Origin: Echinococcus granulosus
Lineage: Eukaryota; Platyhelminthes; Cestoda; Cyclophyllidea; Taeniidae
Direction: 5' to 3'
Assembly: GCF_000524195.1 (NCBI RefSeq)
Contig: NW_020170408.1
Location: forward strand, 349,085-413,084
Length of the DNA: 64,000 nucleotides
Of the stretch, positions 13,701-24,000 are shown piece after piece. Below the pieces are notes generated by a model. The model ran no database searches and had not been told where the DNA came from. It worked only from the letters and a program-made list of their open reading frames with translations. The first letter of the stretch is position 1; each line of letters starts with the position of its first letter. A program made the translations under genes and the position numbers.

Positions 13701-14295
13701 TGTCCGACAGGCGACCTGCGAGGAGTGTACGGCTCGGCATCTTTCCCTCCAAATTGATACAGTAAGCCATTCTTTTTCTTCTCCAACTTTTTTGGATTCA
13801 TTCGTTGATGTCTGTAGTTTCAAACAACAACAAAACATCCAGGGTGCTGTTTAAGTAGAGATGTCTAACCTTGCCTTCACCAATTGGGAAGGAGTGAGAC
13901 CTAATTCGCTGTTAAGGAACCAATCTGCAGTTACCACCCATAGCCCAATCTTATTGCAGAGAAGTGACCAATCTGGCATCGCGAGGATTGAGCGGCCGAT
14001 TATTCCTGATGGTCGCATTGGTGACATCACTGAAAGAGCCTCCAATTTCATTAACGCCTTTTCTTTCCACTCCCCACAGAGTAAGTTGAAGTCAGGTGAT
14101 TCATCGATACCCGCCAAATTCACCGGCTGCGTGTTCTGCTCCGATGAGATGTGCAAACTGCTTTCTGCTCGTAAAGCAGCTAACCCCACCGCCACTGCTT
14201 CAAACACCACTTCCAATGGTCGTGGTGGCGCCTCACGGGGCAGGGGATCGCGAGGTAGTAGAAGGGGTGAAAGAGGTGGTAGAGGTCGCCGATGA
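7788..14295 (+). CDS. TOP3B: DNA/RNA topoisomerase III beta
   Basis: This is a type IA topoisomerase that passes single strands of DNA or RNA through a transient break. In animals it works with the Tudor protein TDRD3 in the nucleus and on mRNPs. Twelve exons: 7788-8021, 8059-8241, 8315-8485, 9361-9495, 11071-11186, 11299-11518, 11846-12025, 12322-12681, 12803-13267, 13346-13545, 13656-13761, 14080-14295. All phases agree and the total is 861 residues; human TOP3B has 862. Toprim residues are visible: E9 in VAEKPSLA and D116/D118 in WLDCDKEGE. The active-site tyrosine is Y332 in INYPRTES. The C-terminal part carries CxxC zinc-finger pairs (CGKC, CPVC, CPYC, CANC, CTEC, CEEC, CVFC), and the tail is RGG-rich, as in animal TOP3B RNA-binding tails. 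Intron 1 is only 37 bp, while introns 3 and 4 are 875 and 1575 bp. I see no break or missing residue. Confidence 0.97.
8486..9360. other. TOP3B intron 3
   Basis: This is an intron of 875 bases between GTGAAA and TTATTCAG. It holds T-rich sequence and a short ATCT/ACCT-rich patch at about 9090-9150. I see no nested gene. Confidence 0.85.
9496..11070. other. TOP3B intron 4
   Basis: This is an intron of 1575 bases, the largest in the gene, between GTTAGT and ATTCTCAG. It contains the second copy of the dispersed repeat on the minus strand near 10.0 kb. The insertion may explain part of the length. I see no exon of another gene inside. Confidence 0.8.
9955..10052 (-). repeat. Dispersed repeat, copy B (in TOP3B intron 4)
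   Basis: Read on the minus strand, this block runs CCCCACGCAAAAGTTTGGCG and then CTTGCCTTCTGATTGACGGA, matching copy A near 4.9 kb over about 80 bases with scattered substitutions. The two copies lie in opposite orientation 5 kb apart. The element type is unknown. Confidence 0.6.
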
Positions 14296-15716
14296 ATCTC
14301 CTTCCCCCTCTCCTTCTCCTTGCCATCTTACTTACTTCTTCTGTACATTTGTGCTTTAATGTATTGCGTAGCTTTCAATTGGTTTCGACAGGAAGGTCAT
14401 TTGGGTACTGGTACTTGAACTTACAGGGCTCACTAAAATCAACTGGGTTAAACTTACCTATTCATTGTCAAGATTCAAGGTGAATAATTCTAGGAACCAC
14501 AGGTTCTTCTGTATATTTATTTCCAGCAAAACAAGGTTGTCTCTCCCGATATCACCACACCTTTTGCGTTGAATTTGGCCTTCAGAGAGGTGGTCGTAGC
14601 AAATACTCCTGTATCACATCCCCAGCCCACCGTTGGAGTGACGCGTGCCTTGGAATTGTGGGTGTGGTGGCGAGTGTGCACTTTGTGTTGTAATTTAAAA
14701 GCCATTTATTATCACTGATCATCTATTTGACAGTTCCTCTAAGCGCTCATTCCATTATCTGTCACTAGTTTGTCATCTATGGTGGTCATTGCTCCAGTGG
14801 GTCCCACGATTTTTCCATTTTAGTTGATGCATACTTTTTCAAATCGCTGCGTCTTTGACGTTCTTGAGGCGTTATTTCATTTTCACCTTAGTCAGTAGTC
14901 ATGTGTCATCCTTTGATGCCAGGAAGGTTAAGAGGGGTCTTTCAGAATATGGCCTAGTGACACCTTTTTCAATCGTACCTGTAAATGCTCTACGCATCTT
15001 CTGAGGTTCTCCGACCCAGTTGAACCTTCTTCATAGAGCCGCAGGCTTGAGTTACACCTGTCTAATTCAGTTGACACTTTTTGACATGTCCCGTGGAAGA
15101 AATAGTGAAGTAGATGCGAGTATGATAAAGAGTGCCTCGAGCCGATAGAATAACGCTTGCTTTTATTATACCAGCTCTTTAAACCACATCAATGCGCTGA
15201 GCTATAACAAGACCTCATGAACTTTTTTGGTCAACTAGTGATAGTCAGGTATTTCTACGTCCAACTTCAAATTCCAAAATCGTGAGCTTTGAACCCTTTT
15301 GGACTTCCAACTAGATGTTACTCCAACGGACGTGAGTGAGTAGGCAAACCAGTGAGAAGTATCTGTTCCTGAGTCCCTCAATAGTTTTACTCGACCGTAT
15401 CTCTTTTTACCTGATTGGCCTTGAACTAATACCGACTATCGCCTCACCTAAAATGCATTGGAACGCGACCTCGGCCAATCAGAAAGGCGTTAGCAGAAGC
15501 GCAACTTCCGAAATGTTGGGAAAATAATCATGAACATGACAGTTTTGAAGAATATTGGAGCAAATTTCCAAGTTTGGTTATAATGGCAAACCAGCAATGT
15601 CAGAATGCAATTCATGTGAGCCCCAACTATGCAAAGGCCATTAAGCCTCCTAGGAAGAATGACAGTAATAACTTCGAATTTTGAATAATTCAAGCGCCAA
15701 ACATCGTAAATGTTTT
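14296..15716. other. Intergenic between convergent genes
   Basis: This is the 3' flank of TOP3B (plus) and of the lectin-like gene (minus). I see no exon, RNA gene or clear repeat here. There is no canonical AATAAA close after the TOP3B stop, so its poly(A) signal is a variant I cannot assign. Confidence 0.6.
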
Positions 15717-16403
15717 TTACCAGCCACACAGCTTTTTAGTAGTTACCACCTTTGGAACAAGCTCTTCGGGCACTCGGGTTGCTGCCACCTGCTCGAAACC
15801 AAAGGGACACCTATCGTGGTCTCCCTCATGCGCGCAGATAAATCCACCCTTCACGTAGCCCGGCGCTGCACTCAGAATGAACACATCCGGCGCCTCGAAT
15901 TCCATGTTGACATTAAGCAGCAGAACGGGCCAGAAGGATCCATCCTCCGCGCTCTTGTTGGCTGCAAGAACAGGTGGAGGTTTGTGGAACACCACATCAT
16001 TATTTGTGAAGCTCCTGGCGGCTCCACTCTCCACGTGGCTGGAAGGTGATGCAGTCCACTTGCAGGATGTGTTCTGAGGCCTACAACTAGCATCCTCCAG
16101 ATGACCATCAATCCAAAAGAAGTTGTTCAAATTCATGTAGTGAAAGGCTATCGCCTGGTCAACTATGGCTCTCAGAGGTTCCACATCTCCATCGCTTAGC
16201 CAGGCTAATCTTCCTTGAGGATAGAAGGTGGAGCACATCTCCACAGCCTTGGAGTGGCTCACTTCGACGGAGGCGAATATGGCATAGATGAAGCGCCCAC
16301 TCGTGCCCTCAAACTCGGGACCGTTGGGGTTGAAAATCTCCCGACCACTTGCCCAAATAAACAATACTAAGGCAAATACTATAGCCGCTTCAAATTTCCG
16401 CAT
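15717..16403 (-). CDS. Secreted C-type-lectin-like protein
   Basis: This is a single-exon protein of 228 residues from ATG 16403; the frame is open to another ATG at 16475. The 16403 start is preferred because it places a signal peptide (basic MRKFEA, then AIVFALVLFIWASG) at the very N terminus. The rest resembles a divergent C-type lectin fold: AVEMC, GRLAWLSDG, then a WIDG block in the position of the usual WIGL, KWTASPSS, and GGFICAHE near the C terminus. I do not see a canonical EPN/QPD and WND calcium-sugar motif, so sugar binding is doubtful. There are two N-glycosylation sequons (NTS, NKS) and no membrane segment after the signal peptide, so export is likely. A GTGGTA after EELVPK could be a splice donor to a missed last exon; otherwise the frame ends at KKLCGW. 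Confidence 0.6.
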   Translation of the reverse strand: MRKFEAAIVFALVLFIWASGREIFNPNGPEFEGTSGRFIYAIFASVEVSHSKAVEMCSTFYPQGRLAWLSDGDVEPLRAIVDQAIAFHYMNLNNFFWIDGHLEDASCRPQNTSCKWTASPSSHVESGAARSFTNNDVVFHKPPPVLAANKSAEDGSFWPVLLLNVNMEFEAPDVFILSAAPGYVKGGFICAHEGDHDRCPFGFEQVAATRVPEELVPKVVTTKKLCGW

Positions 16404-16711
16404 TTTTCGTCTTTTTTCCACATAAAAATCGATATTATAATCAACCTTTTTAATTAAATAATAAGTGACCTTCATTGATTAGGTGGAACAAAGTTGCGCG
16501 CGATTTAGTTTCCTGACCACATTATCCTTCGGTTTAAGGCACAAATAGTGTGGAAATCTTAAAACCTGACACAAGACCAACTTCTTCCCACTTTCCGTTT
16601 GATGGAATGGAGAGGGTGCGGGGGTGGGACAAACCAGAAGGCCAGCAAGGCATTAACTCAAAAATCTTATTCACCTATGTACACTTTGCCTAGGGGGAGT
16701 GAGCAACCGGA

Positions 16712-16996
16712 CTAGGGGAGGAATTTACAAAGGAAGAATTGTTGAACGAGGATCCAGCCTCCAATGACTAGTACGGCGGAGATCAAGTACGTGAGGAGTT
16801 GGTACACCCTCATCATTATTTTGCATAGGGAGAAACTCCCATGTGATGTAGTGCTCCGCACCGCTGCCGTGTTTTCCCCTCTGTTCTCTCTGCGTGATGG
16901 ACGTGATGGCCTTGACCTCTTTGGCGTGGAAGTGCAAATGGGGGTTGCATTGATAATCTGAGATCGGCTTCTAGATCGAGTCATATACGGTGCCAT
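16712..16996 (-). CDS. Small basic tail-anchored membrane protein, unrecognised
   Basis: This is an uninterrupted frame of 94 codons from ATG 16996 (context ACAATGG). The N-terminal half is strongly basic and Ser/Thr-rich (TRSRSRSQ, TPKRSRPSRPSRRE). Residues at about 64-88 form one hydrophobic segment (YLISAVLVIGGWILVQQFFL) followed by CKFLP and the stop. That layout fits a C-terminal tail anchor with the basic part in the cytosol or nucleus. I do not recognise a family. It is on the same strand as the lectin-like gene 0.3 kb downstream. It could be a chance frame, but the hydrophobic block and the GC-richer composition argue for a real gene. Confidence 0.4.
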   Translation of the reverse strand: MAPYMTRSRSRSQIINATPICTSTPKRSRPSRPSRRENRGENTAAVRSTTSHGSFSLCKIMMRVYQLLTYLISAVLVIGGWILVQQFFLCKFLP

Positions 16997-18008
16997 TGTG
17001 GGGCCAGTGTAGGTGCGATGGGTGCAAGTGGTCGTGTGTGGAAGTCACGTGGCAGCTATCGATTTTCGCGTGTTTAAATAGTCTAGCGTTGAAAGTGAAA
17101 TGGGCGGGTGATAAAAAAGGTTGAGGAGTATCAGGAGGGTGGCTTCTCAAGAATATGCCATACTAGTTGGGGATATTAGCTGTTTGGTTACAGTACGCAA
17201 GGGTGACAGTCAAACTCCCATGCGAAGTGGGTTCCACAAGTATTGTGGGTACTAGGAGTTTGTTAAGATTTTCAGATTTGTTTGATAAAACTAGGTGTGA
17301 TCAAGAGCGCTCGATGGCCTACTTGTTTAGATGCAACCATATAGAGACTTGTGAGAGGTTTTTTGGCAAATCTCACAATTTCTGGTTAGTAGGGATGATT
17401 TAGGAGTTAAACCTTTTCTAATTAATGTTACTTTTTAAATACGACAATATAAGAGGGTACACAACTTAGCATCACTAAAATTTTATGCTATAACAACTTG
17501 AAACAAAGTTTTCGAGTTGACAAATCCCATTTGACTTCCCAGCAAAAAAGGTACAAAACCAAAAAAACTAATTGGTCTATTTTTAACGCAAATAAATTGG
17601 CTTTACTGACATAGTGCAAGTCCTTGGGAGAAACATACCTTTAAGTAGGGTAAAATTAGTTTTATCACATCGACCCAAAAATTCTATACACAAGGTTTTT
17701 CTAGGCTATGCATTTATTGGTCCGCAACTATGAATTGGCTTAAGTTTGGAGCTGGCGCTGCTGTCGACAACCGGAAGTAATTTAGGGTACAGTTTCCCCT
17801 CAAATTGCTGCCTTCCTTATAACATCAGTCCGGAACTGAGTCTAAATCTGTGAATTCCGTTCCAGCAAACTTTGATATGGACTTTGCTCGTTGTTAGCTT
17901 GGTTCATTTGGCCTCCTCATTTCTCTTTTGTATTTTTATTTTATGTAATTGGACTGGGACTGATTCTTGGTGAATTGATTTTGCCTTATATGTAGCTTTT
18001 CTTAATCT
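16997..18008. other. Spacer upstream of the CUB/LDLa receptor gene
   Basis: This is about 1 kb of mostly AT-rich sequence between a minus-strand gene and the plus-strand receptor gene, so promoters for both are expected here. A second candidate first exon for the receptor lies at 17730-17776 (ATG, then donor GTAATT, correct phase), but it does not encode a signal peptide. Confidence 0.4.
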
Positions 18009-21000
18009 ATGGTTAGATTTGAATTGATTTCACCTGTACGAGTTTTCGGCGTTGTGGTGTTGAGGTTGTATTTCACCTAGAACGCCTTTGTTTTTGATTT
18101 TTGTTTAACTTTTTGTTTTTCTTTTGCAGAACCGGCTTTAAATGTTTTGGTAAGTGTCCCATACTTCTATATATTATGGTTTTAGGTTGTTTCCAACCCT
18201 TTTATTTTTCCTACCTCCACCCATCGATTCAAGAACGGAGCTTAGTAAGCATTCCCCTCTTCTTTATTCCCTCTTGCTTTTTTATTTAGTCGACGCGTTG
18301 GAATGTTTCCAGAGTCCCAGAAATCCCATTCGTTTCGACAGCGTTGTTCTTTTTGGTCGTAACATCCGTGGAAGCACCAAGTGCTTTCTTGATTCCGTCT
18401 ACACTAACTACTACTTAAGTGTGCGGATCAACAAACTGGATCTGAAGGGGAACTGCCCTAGCTTTTCTATTTCGGAGTACTCCACTCTGAGGCTCAATGA
18501 GATTCCTGAATCGGAAAACTTCCCTTCTCTCAATGTTTACCAACCCAGTGATGATAATCAACTAGTAAGTCGCCCGTTGATTCACATATTTCTGATCTTA
18601 TTCCATGTGCATTCTTTTACTGTTAATATGCTTCACCGGTTTTATTTCCGTGAATAAAGTTTCGTTTTGCATAACTAAAATCAAGCATTTTTTTCCATTT
18701 TCTTAAGTATTTGAAGGTGCCTAAATGGTTGATGGAATTGTTGATTTGTTTGCTAACTAGCATAAAATAATGAAATGGAATCAAGAGGAGCAGTTTATGG
18801 GAAAGGTGCCAATTTTGGAGCAGGAGAAATTTTGCCAGATTTTAACACTTTACTCTCTTAGCGGCCCGTCAAAATTTTTAATGTCGCTGAATCGTTTTTT
18901 TTTTGACCGTCATAGTCAGATTTTTTGATTAGGCATGTTTCATACGCTGAATGTGATGGTGAGATGGGGGACTGATTTATGGTTATATTCGAAACGACTA
19001 CACTGCTCACCTGGCTTATAGCTTTGCGTCTGAGTATCCTATCACCGCTCCGCATCGTGCTTGAAGTCTTCTCTGCGAATAACTGTCTGCTGTGTTTACG
19101 CCTTTTTTGCGCCATATCTAATCGCTACCGTCTACCACCTTTTTAACCGTGTCTGGTTTAGAGTGGTCCGCGGTGTGGTTGCTGACGTTTACCGCTACAC
19201 ATAGTGCTCCTGTGTTTGCAGCTCACTTAAGACTTGTGAGGTTAGATGTCTTGGTCCAACCTGATTGTCGCGCACACCATTTACTGCCTGCGGCTTTGGC
19301 TTCTGGAGTAGTAGTAGTTCTAAGGGTGATAGAATTCTACAAAATTTGACAACTAAAATTTTCACTGTCAGATCGGTCTGTGATTCTTGCTTGTTAAGTA
19401 AGGTTTATACTTGCTACCTCTCAAACCGATTAACAGCGGTAATTATCAACTTACTAATTGTGTGCTACTACCGGTGTTTGATATAATGATAGTAGGCAAT
19501 TCGGCACGCTTAAAAGTATTCCAAACTCCCAGTCAGGGTGTGGAGAAATCACCCCCTTTTTCTTAAAGGGGTGGATTAACTGCAATCTTGGCTTTGTAAT
19601 GTTTTTGCCTGCTGAAACTGCTGTCTGCCCTTTTAAATGCCATTGAACTTGACTGGTTGTCTAGATGACTAAGCCAGACGATATCTCAGATCTCAGTTAC
19701 GAATTCAGGGAAGCCGTGTTGCTATGGCTTACTTATTTGTCCATTTATTTGGCCTGAGAAACTGGACTCAAACAGAGCGAAATAGTGCTTTTGTTCAGTG
19801 AAACTTTCTGATCTTGACGCTCACTAGGTCAAGGCCATGTGTAACACCGGGAGTCAATTCCGTGTGGGGAGTTGTTGTAACCCAGGGTTTTCAATAGGCA
19901 AGACTGAGATACGGATGCCTTTATGTCGATAGTTATGAGTGGGCAAGAGGGTATAGCATGGGCGTGCCGTACAGCCGACTGGCTTGTGGGGGCTGCCGAA
20001 GACACGCGGTGGTCCCTGCTGCGCATATTTAGCGGCATTTGATTGACCTTGACCTTATAATGAGTGGTAGCACGCCTACAGTGGCCCTAGTAGTAATCAC
20101 CAGTCGATCAGGAGGGGCTGGGCGAGAACGTGACCTCGGGAAGAGCCATGAAAGTGGGAGTCTCCAGACAATCTGTACTTTCCAGGTAGAAGGTAGCGCG
20201 AACAGAATGCACTGCTTGTGTCTAATGGTTGATAGAGAGATTCTTGCTTTTTGGTCTTGTCCCTTCCTAGTTCAAGGCTACGTGTAACACAGATGCCGGG
20301 TCCGTCAACACGGTAGTCCAGACCTCAATGCCGGGTCGGAAGTTGATGGTGCAGTTTGATCCGGCCGATTTTGACAATACGAACAGCTTTGAGATTACCG
20401 TCACTCCATTCTGTAGGTTTGTGTTTGTTCGCTTTCAGTGGTGATTATGCTACTGACTACGCTACTTATATTGGTAAGGCCGCCACGGTCTGTTGATAAA
20501 ATTTTATTTTTATTATTGCTTCGAACTCTCTGATCAACTGCTGTCGATTGTACGAAACCAATACCTCGGCGCCTTTTACCACTTATTATGCTACTGATCC
20601 AGTCGTCTTTTAACCATCGTCACCACCTAGCTCTGATAAAAGTAAAATAAACATTTTTCCTAGATGATACTGACCAATTTAGTCTTCTTTCGCAAATGCG
20701 TCGCTTGCTATGTTACTTACATAGTTACTTATATAGCAATGTCCTTTTGAGCGCTATGCATGTGCCTTACGGAATCGGTTGGCATTGTGAGTGTCGACGT
20801 CTGTACCAACAACCAAACTATCGGTAGTAGTTGGCCTCATGCAATCAAGCCCACCTAGACAGTACTGTAAGTCATTTAGCCGCGTCTGATCAGCGAATTC
20901 CATCTCCTTCTATTGTTTTGGGCGTTATACAGGCTTGCCACCGTTTATGTAAATGTCAATTCGACTGATTTGCTGTCAGTCTTCTGTGTTATTGCTGCGG

Positions 21001-24000
21001 TTTGTGCACTTTTTCCTTCACGCAAATCACTTCTTTCTTCTAGACCATCATCTAGCAGACTTCAAATTAGTCATTTCTTTAGGGCGCAATGCTACTGACT
21101 AAACTACTTATATTGATGGTATCATTCACACCAAAGGTGCTTCTGAGCTGTCACCTACTTTTCCCTACGCCACCGTATTTCAACGTTCTTTTTTTCAGGA
21201 AATCAAGCAGTATTCTTTGTTTTACTTCCTTGTTAGCCTGTAAAAAAGAGGTATTTTTAATCACACTATTGTTTGTGAAATAGCTTAAAGGTCTACCTCT
21301 CTTTTCATACCCGAATTCGCAGCAGTAATTACGAACCTGTCTACCTTGAATTACTAGCCAAATTTTGAGACCCCTCCCCCAACGATGTGTGCATATGCTT
21401 TCCTCCTTCGTTCCGTTGCCATCTCTGTTGATGATTCATCGGTCTCTGCTTGGTCCTGCATTCTTCTACGATTACTCACCTCTCCGTTGTTGGGACTATA
21501 GGGCACGCGTTGTTTTTTGAGGGTCTAGTGGCGCAAGATTTCCTCTCCGTTTAAGCCCTTGATATTAACGTGACACCAGTCCTTTGTACAACACAGCTGT
21601 TCCGTGTAGAGGATGCACAGCCTTGAGTTTTTCCCTGAAATCGTGATAAGCCACGCTAATATGGCGGGAAATTGATTAAGAATGCACGGATGGCCTGGGA
21701 GGCTATTGACGCCAAAACGCAAACCCTGGAGACAGCAGAATTAGTCCATTTGACAGTGCAGATCAAGTCACAGCGCAAAACGTCTAAAAATAAGGCCACG
21801 TCCGCCTTACCCAAGCATTCATTCGTTCATTCCTTACATCCGTTTAGTAAAGTTTATAAACAGTGTCGCACCGCCGCCTTAGAAACATACAATGTTGACA
21901 ATTTTTTACCAGTCCTGTGGAGAAATTCGCACTTTCAACGTAACCCGTACACTTCGCAAAACAAAAGGACAACTGCTATGTTTCTTTGTGCGCTTCATTA
22001 ATTGGCTAATTTAAAACGGAAATACAGAAGAGTTTGGAGTTTTCCGCAGGAGAATTAGCCCACTTCGGCATTAGGGTAAAATTATCAGCTCACCTGCACT
22101 GCAGCGCCGGTGCTGGTGTCTACCGGAGTCGATTGCCATCCCTACTTATTTCAATTCAGTAGCATTCTAAGGCCTTTGACACCAATTGACACTATCGCTT
22201 GCTTTTTGCTGTTTATCTTTTAAATCAGGCCCAATTTTGTTTTGCACCATTAACAGGTCTTTCGTTTGGTACATTTACAGATCTGGGGAACACATTCAGC
22301 TGTCCAGCCGAGCACTTCCGGTGTTTCAACTCACGCGATCATTGCATTCCAGATAGCATAACTTGTGATGGTGTTGACAACTGCTTTGATGCGTCTGACG
22401 AGTCAAACTATCTATGTGAGTCATTTTCATCCTAGCAATAGATATTTTACGATTAGCCTGTCTTCTTGGTGCATATCTGACCTCTGTGTGCATTGTAGGC
22501 ACCGGTCGAATCGGAAACTTGCCGTTACCGCTCTTTATTATTCTCGTCGTCGGTAGGTGTTGCAAACACCTTTTTGTTCTTTTTCCATTTGGCATCACTT
22601 TCCAAATTTGTGCATGATGCTGACTTGGCATTTATTTTGGTCAGAATCTGTCCACTCGCTAATATTGTCCCCCTCTCGCTCCCCCCTTTTTCACCTGCCC
22701 ATTCTTTCAATGACTCTTGGTGTACTGAAAAGGGGGAAGAAAAATGCTTATAAAATACCGTCCAATGCTGCAACTTCATTTGGACAGCTGTTGGCTTAGC
22801 CAATTTTAGGGTGCTTCATTCAGTTGAGTCTGATGTTGATGGGTCGAGGTTCCCTGCTTTATGGCGAGTGTTTAAACGTGTTCAGAAGAAGACGTGATAC
22901 TAAATGAACCCTCAGAGAGCTAATTTAAGAAATTACTAGATCTTTTGGTGATGATTTCGCGCAAAGATGAAGGTGTCACGATGTCTGCCGACAAGGGTTC
23001 AGCCTGAGCCTGCCTCAACTAATGAGGTAAGTTGTCGGGCATGTTGGTAAATGGTGGACAAGAAGGTCGAAAGGCTGTCAGTTTGTTTCCTACATCCCTC
23101 TTTCACGTACCCTACATAAAGCAGCTAGTGTTGTCTCTTTTTTGTTTTCCTGCTTCCTGATTGGTTTGTGTCGTTCAGCTAGCGACGGTAGTATTGCCGA
23201 TCCTCAAACCCTCCCACAATTCTAAGGCACAAACCCCTTCACTGCCAAGAGTGTATATCCGGGTGAGTAACCTCACCGACTGTTCATTTAGTCAATACAA
23301 CTCGAAGGTATGCAAGAAAATTTCTTGAGAATCATCTGGAACGGATTAATCAGTGGACTGGAAAAAGAGTCAACTCTTCGCCCCATGTCGTAGAAGTTAA
23401 TCGCGAAGGGTGATACTGTCTCATGCTTTTTCTCATCTTCCGCATTGTTCGGATCAGCTTTCCACACATAATGATTGTTACTCTTTCCTGACACCAGCCT
23501 GTACAAATATGACGTAGAAGAGAGGTGAGGGAGGTGAATGGGAGATAGAAACAAGGGTAGCTATGGCCATGGTGTGTGAAAATGTGGAATTTGTTGGAGA
23601 ATACCTAAATCTGCAATTTTTTTCCTTTTCTTTTTATCCAGTAAATGTGGAATTTAACCCGTTATGTACCAGCGTCGCATATATGTGACGCCATACTTTT
23701 CTAATCTGAGCGCACGAATCACGTGCAAACACATTTGTACTACATCAGATCATTCCTTTAAAGGAAATGCTCTAATGTGGAAAGGTAAAAAAGAGGTTAA
23801 AAGGAATGCTAGTTAAACACAAATGGATTGCGAATGGCCAGTTGCCCGCGAATCTCCGAGTGGCCGACGTGTTGAGAGCACCTTCCCCTGATCACTGTCC
23901 CATCTAACTAGGATGACATTTTACTGTGTTCCAAAATGTATGGCCAAAAAGGGAGAGATGGGTGAACGTGAGAGAAGTAAGAGATTTGTTCTCTAATGAC

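Larger units (their letters stand above)
20413..22280. other. Intron before the LDLa exon
   Basis: This is an intron of 1868 bases. It carries decayed direct repeats of a 27-base unit (20447-20473 and 21089-21115) and weaker partial copies near 20587 and 20709. I see no coding exon in it that keeps the phase. Confidence 0.6.

Noticed and set aside
13851..14216. Antisense frame of 121 codons across TOP3B intron 11 and exon 12
   Set aside because: It is the shadow of a coding exon plus an intron that happens to lack stops; composition and content show no domain. The sense frame from 13861 runs into exon 12 but is cut off from exon 11 by a stop.
17730..17776. Alternative first exon of the receptor (ATG then GTAATT donor, correct phase)
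   Set aside because: The encoded residues (MNWLKFGAGAAVDNR) are not a signal peptide, which a receptor with an extracellular CUB/LDLa needs; the phase match may be chance.
18154..18289. In-frame hydrophobic stretch ([12 protein letters not shown]) just before the CUB exon as a signal peptide
   Set aside because: It has a stop directly upstream and no ATG in frame, and an acceptor separates it from the exon; it is intron sequence unless an unusual start is used.
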